Notes: a model not told the origin generated them from the letters alone. 36,405 nt of DNA from Phycisphaerae bacterium (GCA_020056715.1 JAGVHG010000091.1:1-36405); one strand, 5' to 3'; positions 16,621-25,715 are shown, counted from the stretch's first letter. Translations and numbers: made by a program.

Positions 16621-18285
16621 TCAGGCAATAGCGTCTCGGAGTGAAGGTGCGAGGACTTCGCGCAGACGTGCCAGGGCGCGCATTTCGATCTGCCGGATGC
16701 GTTCCTTGGTGACCCCGAAACGCTTCCCAAGCTGTTCGAGAGTGAGCGACGTTCCGGGTTTCTCCAGACCGAAGTGATTGCTCACCACTTCACGCTCCCG
16801 ATCGGTCAATTCCCGCATCCCTACGGCGATGAGTTCCTTAACCCGTTCGCGGTCGCCGGCGTGGACCGGTTCGACGCTGCGTTCGGCCGCCGTGTCGAGC
16901 ACCGTATCCTGGCCCGTGACGTATCGCGCGTTGTGATAGTGTTGTTCGGGGATCGACCGGGCGTAGTTCTTCGTCACCGCCCAGGTCGCGTAGGTGCTGA
17001 ACTTATAGCCCCGAGCGTAGTCGAACTTCTCCACCGCCCGCATCAGTGACATGTTCCCGTCACTGACCACCTCGAAGAAGTTGGACGTCCAGCCCGCGTG
17101 CTTCTTGGCGATGCTCACCACCAGCCGTAGGTTCGCCCGCGTGATCCGCTGCCGTACCTGTTCAATCTGAGATCTCAGATTTGAGATCGCCTCAAACTGC
17201 TCGGCAGAGATTGCCGCGGGGACGACGCGTTTGAAAACCCTTGCGGCCTTGAATTTCAAATAATTGTACCGCCGGAAAAGGTCCTGCTCCTGCTCGCGGG
17301 TGAGGAGCGGCGTCAGGTACAACGAACGGAGGTAAGGCGGCAGGTCGGCGGGTATCCGCGGCGTGCTTGTGTCCGTTGCCGCAGGCTCTTGGGCTTCGAG
17401 AATGATCGCATCCGCCGTCGGGGCGTCGAAAATCTCGTTGTGAATCCAATCCAGCGGCATTTGTTGCCATTGCTCGACTTGCACCTGTCGGAGGACCGCT
17501 TCGATTTCGGGTACCGGACATTCAAATGCGGCGGCGATGGCCTCCAACGAATCGTCTGCTTGGCGGCAGTTCCAAATGGCCTCGTGGCGTTCACAGCGGA
17601 CGGCCTCGCCCTGGTTGGTGAATAACGCGGTCGTCTTGTTGGTCTCGTCGTATCGACGGAGCGTGTAGCGGACGGTCTCGACCGCCCGCCCGGTCTGCTC
17701 GGAGATCATCTTGGCCGCTGCGTGCAACTTAAGCGGATGCTGCGTCACCAATTCGCGGGCGATGTTTACGATCCGCGTCTTCTCCGCCTCCGACAATTGC
17801 GTGAACGCCGCACCCTTCGACACCAGCGCCTCGTGCTGTTTCACGAAGCGGTCGATGGTGCTGCGGCAGAATGCCAAGCGGTTGACACCATCCTCGAACA
17901 CCACGCGCAGGCCCATCAGCCCGCGATTGCGCCAGCGGCGGACGGTCTTGGTGCTGACCTTCAACTCCGCGGCGAGTTCCTCATGGGTGTCGAACGGCTC
18001 GCCCAATTCCGCGATCGTCAGATTGGACTTTCGGCTGAGCACCTCGGCCAGCGTCACCAGGTCGTTGATGAGGGCCTTGCTGGGGATCGAATAACCCGTC
18101 GATGGGGCCCGCTTGCGGTACTTGGTGATGTGGAAGCAGACGAAATCGAACGGGTACGTCCGATCGGCCTCGACCAGTCCGAGAACCCGGTCGATGCCCC
18201 GAATCTGCTCCATCCGCAATCGGCGCGGAGAGAGAGTAAGCTGATGAGCCAACTCCGCCATATCGCTATTAAAGAACTTCGCCAT
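16621..18285 (-). CDS. RNA polymerase sigma-70 family factor with long HTH N-terminus
   Basis: This 554-residue protein directs RNA polymerase to promoters. The C-terminal part is a sigma-70 core. Region 1.2-like sequence lies at 315-345 (LTPLLTREQEQDLF), region 2 at 382-448 (RANLRLVVSIAKKH, then YKFSTYATWAV), and region 4 at 490-545 (LTDREREVV, then VTKERIRQIEMRAL). Region 3 is short or absent. The first 310 residues are not standard. They carry a MerR-like helix-turn-helix at about 98-125 (STKTVRRWRNRGLMGL) and two further HTH-like segments near 185-213 and 246-268. Sigma factors with such extensions are seen in Planctomycetota; the regulon is unknown. It is monocistronic, convergent with the secreted-protein gene, and has a good promoter at 18484-18512. 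Confidence 0.9.
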   Translation of the reverse strand: MAKFFNSDMAELAHQLTLSPRRLRMEQIRGIDRVLGLVEADRTYPFDFVCFHITKYRKRAPSTGYSIPSKALINDLVTLAEVLSRKSNLTIAELGEPFDTHEELAAELKVSTKTVRRWRNRGLMGLRVVFEDGVNRLAFCRSTIDRFVKQHEALVSKGAAFTQLSEAEKTRIVNIARELVTQHPLKLHAAAKMISEQTGRAVETVRYTLRRYDETNKTTALFTNQGEAVRCERHEAIWNCRQADDSLEAIAAAFECPVPEIEAVLRQVQVEQWQQMPLDWIHNEIFDAPTADAIILEAQEPAATDTSTPRIPADLPPYLRSLYLTPLLTREQEQDLFRRYNYLKFKAARVFKRVVPAAISAEQFEAISNLRSQIEQVRQRITRANLRLVVSIAKKHAGWTSNFFEVVSDGNMSLMRAVEKFDYARGYKFSTYATWAVTKNYARSIPEQHYHNARYVTGQDTVLDTAAERSVEPVHAGDRERVKELIAVGMRELTDREREVVSNHFGLEKPGTSLTLEQLGKRFGVTKERIRQIEMRALARLREVLAPSLRDAIA

Positions 18286-18483
18286 TGCTCGGTCCTACGG
18301 TCCGGTTGGAGCGATCATCCGTCCGCGCCATCACGCAACGCGGTGAACACCTAGTTTCTCGGGCGGCGTTGCGCCGCAGGGGCGAGCACAATACGGCAGG
18401 TCCAACGAGCCTTCCGCAGTGTCGGCTCACGGTGAGTCCGTAACGCTTGACCAACCCTATGGTTAGCCGCACGTTCCACTCAT

Positions 18484-18512
18484 ATTATCGCCCGTCCACC
18501 CCGCCCGGTCAA
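18484..18512 (-). promoter_or_regulatory. Sigma-70-type promoter for the sigma factor gene
   Basis: On the minus strand TTGACC (18507-18512) and GATAAT (18484-18489) are separated by exactly 17 bases. Transcription would start near 18477, leaving a leader of about 190 bases before the gene start at 18285. Confidence 0.65.
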
Positions 18513-18780
18513 CTCACTCCTCTCGTCGCGACAATGCATCAGTTTTGACGATCGAAAGCCACAGGACAGGCCTTAAAGTAAGATTGAACACTTTGACCTG
18601 ATGCTTTGCAGTTTTGTATCCGCTGTGCGGACCATTTCCTTATCGTTGTGCCACATGATGGCACGATTCATCAGCGGTTGTCGTTCGGAGTCCGTTCGCC
18701 GAAGGGGAATCCGCGGGACGATGGATGCTGAAAGAATCCGCGGAGCGGACCTTTTGGAGCGCCAGCTTGGGCTCAGAGGC

Positions 18781-18818
18781 GCTCAATCCACTGATATAAC
18801 GTGAGGGGTGATCGGTTG
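18781..18818. repeat. 38-base dispersed repeat, copy 1
   Basis: This segment matches 30951-30988 with about five mismatches by eye, sharing GCTCAATC, ACTGATATAAC and GGTGATCGGT. Both copies are non-coding. The flanks show no clear similarity. Confidence 0.7.
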
Positions 18819-18936
18819 GAGTGGATTTCGGAGCGATCAGGGCGGGGTCGCGGGCAAAACGCGGGCAAACGAGGATTTGCAGCCCGATTCTGAGAATTAT
18901 CGGATTTTTCTTCCGTCAAAACGGAGGGTTGGGTGT

Positions 18937-18942
18937 TATAGT
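18937..18942 (+). promoter_or_regulatory. Candidate -10 box of the first secreted paralogue
   Basis: TATAGT lies about 98 bases before the ATG at 19040. The best -35 at 17-base spacing is CGTCAA (18914-18919), a poor match, so the promoter is tentative. Confidence 0.35.
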
Positions 18943-19039
18943 GGGTAGAATCGCATGGTTACCACGCGCGCCCGGACTGGGTGTGTGGGCGTACCATACC
19001 CCACGGTCGTACCGATGCCTGGATGCGGAGGTTGCAAGG

Positions 19040-21151
19040 ATGTTAACAAACCGATTCACCATCAGCACGGCGACCTTCATTGTTGCGATCGCCGGTACCG
19101 TAAACGCGGACGGCGAGGACACTCCGGCACAAGCCGTCCCGGTTGAGGTGTTTCCCCTGCCTGCTAACACGGTGTTCGAGAGGCACGTGGTCGGCGAAGG
19201 GAGCACCACCACAGCCACCGGGGAGCGGTTGATTTATAGCAACACGATGGGGACGTTCGGAGCCGCGTTTGGTGCGGGTAAACTCGTCTCCGACGATATC
19301 GCCACTATCGCCCCCAAGGGGTGCAAACTGCGGCGGTATGAATTCCCGGTGGTTGGAAAGGTGAACCCGGCGGGCACCGGCGGAGCCTTCACGGTTGACT
19401 TCGCAATGTATAGAAGTTGCCCCGGCTCGGTCCCCGCAGGCAGCCGTCTGGCACTGATCATCCCCGGCACGCAGGGAAATCGCACCTTTATCGACCAGTG
19501 TCAGAATGCGACGGATGACGACGGTGATACGGTGGTGAACGATGGGTGTCCTGCGGTTGGTCCGCCGGAGACCGGAGCACAGTGTCTGAACGCAATAGAC
19601 GACGACGGTGATGGGAAAGTGAACGATGGGTGCCCTGCGGTTGGCGATCCGGAGACCGACGTCGACAGCGTCCCGCGAATCATCTCCTTCGTCGCCGCGG
19701 CCAACATATCGCTTGAGACCAATATGTGGTTCGGCGTCAAGTTCTCCCGGAACAATGCGGGAGTGATAGTCGGCGCACCGGCGCTCGTCGGATTTTCCGC
19801 AGACAGCTACGATTACCCTGGATTCCCCTGCTCCGCCACTCTCGGCGGGTTTCCGGAGAACCCTCACGCGAGCTTCAACCTGGAAATCTTTGGTGACGCG
19901 GATTGCCCGGAAGCGTTTGTCGGGTACAAGAACAACAAACCATCCGGTTCCGTCTACAACCCCGGCACAAACATTTTCCTGGCCGACGACATCCAGCTCG
20001 GGGTCAACGAGTGCCAGATGATCGCTTACGAAGTCGCCATCAGGGGCGAAGGCTTTTACACGTTCCAGATGCAACAAACCTGCGAATCCGGTCCAATCGC
20101 CGGAACGCAACAGTTCTATACTATATTCGACGGCGGTGTAATAATCGCGCGTTTTGTTTTCGACCCGCCGATCGCAATCCCGCGAGACCTTTGGTTCGCG
20201 GCCAAGGTCAACAACACCACAGGCAGCGTGGTCATCGCGGGACAGCAGGCCTCCATCGGTCGCACCGAAGACCTACTTGGCATCGAAGATGGACTCGGAG
20301 GATGTACGATCATCGACGTGCCGGAGTCCGGCGTCCACGCCGCGATGAACCTCACCATCACCTGTGCCGGATCACCGCCCGTCGGTTCCTGCTGCGACAT
20401 GGTTTTGACCGACGCAAACGGCGAGGCTGTCTGCCGCGAAGTGCCGCAGATGAATTGTCCCTGGCCGTGGCCGCAATGGACTTCGCCCCTTCAACCATCA
20501 TGGGCCGAAGGCGCGTCGTGCGATTCCGAGCCGTTCCCCTTGCCCTGCGGTGTAGCGGCCTGCTGCAAGCCGGACGGAACGTGCGAGAACCTCACACAGA
20601 ACCTATGTGAGAGCCTTTGTCCTTCGAACGCGGGACGTCGATGGCAGCGCGGCGAGTACTGTATGCAGAAAGCACAATTCTGTATCCATGCCGATTGCAT
20701 CGGCCAACCGGGTGACTGCACGCTCCCGCACCCAACCCCCGGATGCGACGATCCGCGCTGCTGCAGCGAGGTCTGTAACCAGGGAGCGAAAGGGGCTTAT
20801 TGTTGCACCGTCGAATGGGATGACGTGTGCGTGAGCCTGGCAAGGGCGTCATGCCTAGCGTACGCCGACTGCAACAACAACGGAACCTTCGACGAATGCG
20901 ACATCAGCGACGGAGTGTCCGCCGATTGTAACGCCAACGGCGTTCCCGATGAATGCGAAATCCTGCCGCCCTTTGACTACGACTTCGACGGCGAAGTGGA
21001 CCTGATCGACCTGGCCGGGTTCCAGCGATGTTTCACCGGCCCGGGACCGGCGGAGCTTGCCCCCTGCTGTACGGTGTTCGATTCCGAGCCTGACGGGGAC
21101 GTGGATTTGACCGATTTCGTCGCCTTCCAGAAGGTATTTTCTGGCCCCTGA
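19040..21151 (+). CDS. Secreted protein, paralogue A, with ACC modules and dockerin-like end
   Basis: The protein has 703 residues from the ATG at 19040, which has an excellent GGAGGT at 19027-19032 seven bases upstream. The signal peptide ends around residue 23 (TVNADG). Residues 35-440 form a large domain shared with the neighbour at 21801 (FAMY-SCPGSVP, NMWFGVKF, GTNIFLADDIQL). Within it are two EF-like DDDGDxxVNDGCP units (154-209). Two (G/A)CC cysteine modules follow (SCCDMV near 449, AACCKPDG near 507), then a Cys-rich tail. CNNNGTFDECDISDG and DYDFDGEVDLIDLAGFQ form the planctomycete-type C-terminus, probably calcium-binding like dockerin. There is no C-terminal membrane anchor. It is most likely released or held non-covalently at the cell surface. 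The function is unknown. Confidence 0.85.
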   Translation: MLTNRFTISTATFIVAIAGTVNADGEDTPAQAVPVEVFPLPANTVFERHVVGEGSTTTATGERLIYSNTMGTFGAAFGAGKLVSDDIATIAPKGCKLRRYEFPVVGKVNPAGTGGAFTVDFAMYRSCPGSVPAGSRLALIIPGTQGNRTFIDQCQNATDDDGDTVVNDGCPAVGPPETGAQCLNAIDDDGDGKVNDGCPAVGDPETDVDSVPRIISFVAAANISLETNMWFGVKFSRNNAGVIVGAPALVGFSADSYDYPGFPCSATLGGFPENPHASFNLEIFGDADCPEAFVGYKNNKPSGSVYNPGTNIFLADDIQLGVNECQMIAYEVAIRGEGFYTFQMQQTCESGPIAGTQQFYTIFDGGVIIARFVFDPPIAIPRDLWFAAKVNNTTGSVVIAGQQASIGRTEDLLGIEDGLGGCTIIDVPESGVHAAMNLTITCAGSPPVGSCCDMVLTDANGEAVCREVPQMNCPWPWPQWTSPLQPSWAEGASCDSEPFPLPCGVAACCKPDGTCENLTQNLCESLCPSNAGRRWQRGEYCMQKAQFCIHADCIGQPGDCTLPHPTPGCDDPRCCSEVCNQGAKGAYCCTVEWDDVCVSLARASCLAYADCNNNGTFDECDISDGVSADCNANGVPDECEILPPFDYDFDGEVDLIDLAGFQRCFTGPGPAELAPCCTVFDSEPDGDVDLTDFVAFQKVFSGP
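19499..19666 (+). repeat. Two 84-base tandem units encoding DDDGD-NDGCP
   Basis: Units 19499-19582 and 19583-19666 encode CxNAxDDDGDxxVNDGCP. Similarity is strong at DNA level, including a shared AACGATGGGTG. The paralogue at 21801 carries the same pair at the same place, so the duplication predates the split of the two genes or has been exchanged between them. Confidence 0.8.
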
Positions 21152-21292
21152 ATTGCCGTGTATTGGGTCCAAAAGGGCGTTGGGGGCGTCAAGGATCGGA
21201 CCGCAAACCACGGGCAACGTCCGATCACGCTTTGGAGCGCATGGTGACGGTTGGGAACCCCAAAAAGGGCCTTAATCCGTGGCTTACCAACC

Positions 21293-21321
21293 TTGACAGT
21301 GGTACGCCGAACGACTATGCT
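21293..21321 (+). promoter_or_regulatory. Near-consensus sigma-70 promoter
   Basis: A perfect TTGACA (21293-21298) and TATGCT (21316-21321) are 17 bases apart. Transcription would start near 21328, some 470 bases before the ATG of the second secreted paralogue and about 10 bases before a 17-codon frame. Confidence 0.7.
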
Positions 21322-21338
21322 TTCGATTAGTGGAGGTT

Positions 21339-21392
21339 ATGGGAACGAGCATGTGCGATGCCGAACCGACGTTGGTCACCAGTGGGGCTTAA
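21339..21392 (+). CDS. Possible 17-residue leader peptide
   Basis: An ATG at 21339 follows GGAGG (21332-21336) but with only two bases between, which is very tight. The second ATG at 21351 lies 14 bases from it. The frame reads MGTSMCDAEPTLVTSGA and stops at 21392. It sits directly under the strong promoter at 21293. It could be a leader peptide or the remnant of a displaced start region of the paralogue gene. No homology is recognised. Confidence 0.25.
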   Translation: MGTSMCDAEPTLVTSGA

Positions 21393-21491
21393 GGCGGTGG
21401 CCACGGTCGGACGGGGTGAAATCGGCGTGTTGCTTGTTGGTTTTGTGACAGGCGGCGGCGCAATTAGGGAACCAGCCGTGGGGCGTGCCAT

Positions 21492-21519
21492 CTGGTGCGA
21501 GAATCCATTCTCGAACCAG
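21492..21519. repeat. 28-base hairpin repeat, copy 1
   Basis: Arms CTGGTGCGAGAAT and ATTCTCGAACCAG surround a CC loop, with one mismatch in the stem. It is nearly identical to 21587-21614. Confidence 0.85.
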
Positions 21520-21586
21520 GTTCGTCGGTTCTCACCTGCTCGTTGGTGGAGCTAACCATCGCCGCCTATTGGTCGCGGTTTGGCTT

Positions 21587-21614
21587 CTGGTGCGAGAATC
21601 CATTCTCGCACCAG
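21587..21614. repeat. 28-base hairpin repeat, copy 2
   Basis: Arms CTGGTGCGAGAAT and ATTCTCGCACCAG form a perfect 13-base stem around CC. The centre-to-centre distance to copy 1 is 95 bases. There is no T tract, so an intrinsic terminator is unlikely. Confidence 0.85.
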
Positions 21615-21685
21615 CGCAGTCGCACCAACGCTCATCCGCCTACGGCGGATTGGTGCTGCTGTCGTAACTTTCGCAAGGGTGGACG

Positions 21686-21731
21686 ATCCCCCTGCCTCCC
21701 CCTTACTAAGGCGGGAAAGAGGGGGTTGGAT
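21686..21731. repeat. Imperfect palindrome of CCTCCCCCTTA type
   Basis: ATCC and GGAT mark the ends, and CCTCCCCCTTA faces CTAAGGCGGGA around the centre. Elements of this look are common as extragenic repeats in many bacteria. No gene is associated. Confidence 0.5.
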
Positions 21732-21800
21732 GAAGATCGCCGTCCGGTACGGCAGCCGTGGGTTCGTTGATAGGGTTCGTACGGAGGAAGGGTAAGTATC

Positions 21801-24800
21801 ATGCGAAGCAAAGCGTTTGGGGTTTGTTGCATCACGGTTTGTTGCATCATGTTGTACCTCGCGTCGACGACGGGTCGGTCGTCGGCCCAGGACCGAGCGG
21901 TGGCCTCGGCCAAGGGCGACGAGGACCGCACTGTTCAGGTCGAGTCGGCGACGGTGGAAGACGACGAGTCGGATGCGCCGGTCGAATTCTTCCCTATCCC
22001 GCCCGGCACGGCCTTTGAACGAGATGTGGTCTGGGGGGAAGGGGCCGACGTTACAGCCGGCGTGACCGAACAACTCATCTACAGCAACACGCTGGGTACG
22101 TACGGGGCGGCGTTGGGGTCTGGTAAACTCGTCGCCGACGATATCACCACCACGGTTCCCGGCGGATGTAATCTAGTACGGTATAGATTCCCCGTGGTTG
22201 GAAAAGTGAACCCGGCGGGCATCGGCGGAGCCTTCACGGTTGACTTCGCAATGTATAAAAGTTGCCCCGGATCGGTTCCTAGCGGCAGCCGTCCAGGCCT
22301 GATCATCGCCGGCACGCAAGGCCAAGTCATCTTTATCGACCAGTGTAAGAGTCCGAATGCGGACGACGACGACAGTGATGGGTTTTTTAACGATGGGTGT
22401 CCTGCAGTTGTCGATCCGGAGACCGGAGCACAGTGTCTGAATGCAGTAGACGACGATGGTGATGGGTTTGTGAACGATGGGTGCCCTGCGTTTGGTCCGC
22501 CGGAGACCGACGTCGACAGCGTCCCGCGATACATCGACTTCCCCGCCGTGGGCAACGTTCCGCTTCCGACCAATATGTGGTTCGGTGTCAAGTTCAACCG
22601 TAACAACGCAGGCATGGTGGTCGGAACGCCGCCCATGACCGGCTTCTCCTGCGACCAGTATGACTACCCCGGGTTCGCGTGCGATGCCGATGCCGGTGGG
22701 TTTCCCGGACAACCTCAGGCCAGCTTCAACCTGGAAATCTTTGCCGACTCTGCGTGTGCCAACTCTTTTACCGGATACAAGAACAGCAAACCATCCGGCT
22801 CCACCTTCAACCCCGGCACAAACATTTTCCTGGCCGACGACATCCAGCTCAGCGCTTCGGGCTGCAACATGATCGCCTACGAAGTCGCGGTAAGGGGCGA
22901 GGCTTATTACAAGTTCAGGATGCAAAACAACTGCCAATCCGGCCTCCCGATCGCCGGAACGGAGCAGAACTACTCACTCTTTGGAACCCAGGAGGTGAGA
23001 ATCGCTCGTTATACGTTCGACCCACCGATCGCGCTTCCGCAGAACCTTTCGTTCCAGGTCAATGTCAACAACACCGTGGGCAGCGTGATCATCACGGGAC
23101 AGCAGGCCTGCATCGGTTATACCGCAGACCGGGTCGATACCGTTGTGAGCAACGTGTGTAACCAAGTCCTCCCCGAAGTCCTCGGACTCGGAATCCTTGG
23201 CGCATTCGACCTCACCATTACCTGTGCAGGCGCCGCCCCCGTCGGGGCTTGCTGCGATATGTTCATTACCGACGAGAATAATGACTCCGTTTGCCGGGAG
23301 GTGCCGAAGACGAACTGTCCTTACCCGGAACGGTTCACAGCGGGCAGGCCCGTGTGGGTGCCCGGCGATGTGTGTGTGCCCGACCCGTTCACGCCGCACC
23401 CGTGCGGGCAGGCGGCGTGTTGTAAACCGGACGGCGGCTGTGAGAACCTGACCCTCAATGAGTGCAACGCCCTGCTGCCGCTGGACTCGCCGCGGAAATG
23501 GGATCTGGGCCGATACTGTAACTCCGATGGCCAGAGGTGCCCGATAATCGCCTGCCTGGCGCGAAGCGGAGAGTGTACGACTCAACGCTGTTTGCCAAAT
23601 GCCGGCGTATGCACGAGGCACTGCACGGGCGGCATAAACCCCGGAACCCTTTGCAGTACCGCCGCCGACTGCCGGGTATGCTCGAACAAGAAGTGCAGCG
23701 GTCTCCCGGACAATACGGTGTGCATCGGGACTGGTCAGGGTACATGCCCAGCCGGTCAAACCTGTGATTTTATCACCTGCACGACCGCCACGCCGTGCCT
23801 GGGCGGCACTTGCCCGACCGGGGGTGCGTGCCCCACACCCCCCACAGCTTCGGAAATTTGCTCGGCCGGCCTTATCGGCCAATCGTGCCGCTTTAATGAC
23901 GATTGCAAATGTCCCGAGTGGGGGTGCCAGGTGAACCCCACATGCTGCGATAGCTGTCCCCCGATCGGGTGTGAGGATGCCGACTGTTGCACCAACGTAT
24001 GCAATATAGACCCCTACTGCTGTAGCACTACATGGGACGACTCGTGTGCCGCTAAGGCCCGTACGGGGACGACAGGCAACCCCCCGGTACCGATCTGCGA
24101 CATCAGGCCATCCAACGACGTGTGTGCCCTGACCGGTCGCATGGAAGGCGCCCGGTTGATGACCACAGTTCCGCCGAGCGACGCGACATCCGACTCCGGC
24201 CGGGCAACGGAGGACGCTAGCGATCCGCTGTTCGGCTGCTTTCTCAACAATCCTGGTATGCCGGGCTTACAAACCGTCTGGTATCAGTTCGTGGCCACCC
24301 ACACCTCGGCCCTGTTGCACACTTGCGCCAGCAATAACCCGGCGCTTGACTCTCTGATCGGTGTGTTCGCCGTCGGCGATCCCTCCACACCCTGCAATAG
24401 CTTGATTCCCATTGGGTGCAGCGACGATTTCGCAGGCTGCAGCAGCAGCGGGAAAAACTCCAAGTTATGCATGAAGAGGTTGACTATTGGCAACACGTAT
24501 TATGTGATGGTGGCGTCCAAGATCGCGTTGGCGGATGGGAAGGGCTATCGGCTGGACGTTTCCGCGCCATGCACCTCTCCCCCCGACACAATCGGTGACT
24601 TCTGCCAGGACGCCCAGACCATTGAGAAGAAGTGCAGTGGACTGCCGGCGAATACGATCTGCACCGGCACTGGACAAGGCACTTGCCCTACTGGTCAAAC
24701 GTGCATTCTGGAAGGTCCCACTCCTACACCCGCCTTCAACCTTGCGGATGCAACGATGGACCCGCCGGTCGAAACGTGCATCCCGACCATGATCAAAGAT

Positions 24801-25682
24801 AAGTGGTACAAGTACACGGCGACGTGTTCGGGTACCCTGTCGGTCGAGGCCTGCGGCTCCACCCCCGGAACGACGACCAATCTGGCGATCTACGAGGACT
24901 GCCTCTGCCCGCCGATAGCCGGCGATCCGATCTGCAGAAGCGCCCAAGAGGGAGCCAATTGCGGTCTAGGATCCGAACTCAAAGTTGATGTGGTCCAGGG
25001 AAGCTGTTACACCATCCGGCTGGCCGACGATGCGGAAAACGGCCCCTCGGGAAATCTGAAGATCGCCTGCGTGCAGGTGGATTGTCCGGCTGGGGAGATC
25101 ATTTTTACGGACCCGCTTACGCCGTACCTGCCTACAGACCCACCCAACGGCGTCGTGGACGCGGGCCGTCCGCATGATCCCAACAATGCGGCGCTGTTGC
25201 AGGGTATTAAGACGATCACGGCCTATGGCCCACGCGACGCTTTACCGAGCTGCTTCTCGCTCTGTGAGACGACAAACACCGGAAACGTGATCGACAGTGT
25301 CGTGCAAAACCCGATCGGCACCTACACGATTACGCTGCACAACCCGATCACCGCGGGTGCGTTGACGACGATCACGTACACGGACACCAACCTTGTACAG
25401 AGCGTCGGCCGATTCACCTCGCATCCCGGCAACGTGAAGGGCGACGCTACGACTTCGGAAACGGACGTACAAGACCTGATCGACGTGCTGAACGGCACGA
25501 CCCCGCTGGTTTGGGGCAAATACAGCGGCGACATCAACCGGAGCTACGACCCCATCCTCAACCCCACCGACTACATCACCCCGGCGGACATTCTCGAGGT
25601 GATTGATCTGATCAACGGCTGCAGCGCCTACGATCCTTGGGACGGGACGCTCAATCAGAACAACAGCTTTTGCTTTCCATAA
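21801..25682 (+). CDS. Secreted protein, paralogue B, with Cys cassettes and PPC-like domains
   Basis: This 1293-residue protein starts at 21801 after GGAGGAAGGG. The signal peptide ends near residue 30 (SSAQ). Residues 50-475 align throughout with the neighbour at 19040. (G)ACC modules follow (GACCDM near 482, AACCKPDG near 539). Residues about 590-735 are a Cys-rich stretch with CSTAADCRVC and CSGLPDNTVC. Two domains with the look of pre-peptidase C-terminal (PPC) modules follow at 767-924 and 934-1094 (TVWYQFVAT and DKWYKYTAT). The end (about 1212-1275) has GDATTSETDVQDLIDVLNG and GDINRSYDP, a dockerin-like pair. There is no membrane anchor. The CSGLPxNTxC cassette occurs twice, the second time inside the second PPC-like domain. 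The function is unknown; an extracellular location is expected. Confidence 0.85.
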   Translation: MRSKAFGVCCITVCCIMLYLASTTGRSSAQDRAVASAKGDEDRTVQVESATVEDDESDAPVEFFPIPPGTAFERDVVWGEGADVTAGVTEQLIYSNTLGTYGAALGSGKLVADDITTTVPGGCNLVRYRFPVVGKVNPAGIGGAFTVDFAMYKSCPGSVPSGSRPGLIIAGTQGQVIFIDQCKSPNADDDDSDGFFNDGCPAVVDPETGAQCLNAVDDDGDGFVNDGCPAFGPPETDVDSVPRYIDFPAVGNVPLPTNMWFGVKFNRNNAGMVVGTPPMTGFSCDQYDYPGFACDADAGGFPGQPQASFNLEIFADSACANSFTGYKNSKPSGSTFNPGTNIFLADDIQLSASGCNMIAYEVAVRGEAYYKFRMQNNCQSGLPIAGTEQNYSLFGTQEVRIARYTFDPPIALPQNLSFQVNVNNTVGSVIITGQQACIGYTADRVDTVVSNVCNQVLPEVLGLGILGAFDLTITCAGAAPVGACCDMFITDENNDSVCREVPKTNCPYPERFTAGRPVWVPGDVCVPDPFTPHPCGQAACCKPDGGCENLTLNECNALLPLDSPRKWDLGRYCNSDGQRCPIIACLARSGECTTQRCLPNAGVCTRHCTGGINPGTLCSTAADCRVCSNKKCSGLPDNTVCIGTGQGTCPAGQTCDFITCTTATPCLGGTCPTGGACPTPPTASEICSAGLIGQSCRFNDDCKCPEWGCQVNPTCCDSCPPIGCEDADCCTNVCNIDPYCCSTTWDDSCAAKARTGTTGNPPVPICDIRPSNDVCALTGRMEGARLMTTVPPSDATSDSGRATEDASDPLFGCFLNNPGMPGLQTVWYQFVATHTSALLHTCASNNPALDSLIGVFAVGDPSTPCNSLIPIGCSDDFAGCSSSGKNSKLCMKRLTIGNTYYVMVASKIALADGKGYRLDVSAPCTSPPDTIGDFCQDAQTIEKKCSGLPANTICTGTGQGTCPTGQTCILEGPTPTPAFNLADATMDPPVETCIPTMIKDKWYKYTATCSGTLSVEACGSTPGTTTNLAIYEDCLCPPIAGDPICRSAQEGANCGLGSELKVDVVQGSCYTIRLADDAENGPSGNLKIACVQVDCPAGEIIFTDPLTPYLPTDPPNGVVDAGRPHDPNNAALLQGIKTITAYGPRDALPSCFSLCETTNTGNVIDSVVQNPIGTYTITLHNPITAGALTTITYTDTNLVQSVGRFTSHPGNVKGDATTSETDVQDLIDVLNGTTPLVWGKYSGDINRSYDPILNPTDYITPADILEVIDLINGCSAYDPWDGTLNQNNSFCFP

Positions 25683-25715
25683 GGCAATCGCGCCGCTTCG
25701 GCAACCTGAAAATTC

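Larger units (their letters stand above)
18286..19039. other. Divergent intergenic region
   Basis: The 754 bases between the sigma factor and the first secreted paralogue hold the sigma promoter on the minus strand, a 38-base dispersed repeat (18781-18818) and a TATAGT box for the plus-strand gene. Short frames in it (for example 18601-18804) have no ribosome binding site and no recognisable product. Confidence 0.55.
21152..21800. other. Long leader region between the two secreted paralogues
   Basis: The 649 bases contain a near-consensus promoter (21293-21321), a 17-codon open frame with a ribosome binding site, two copies of a 28-base hairpin, and a CCTCCCCCTTA-type palindrome (21686-21731). 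No larger gene is supported. Confidence 0.6.

Noticed and set aside
18821-19039. N-terminal extension of secreted paralogue A
   Set aside because: The ATG at 19040 has a strong GGAGGT and starts a proper signal peptide.
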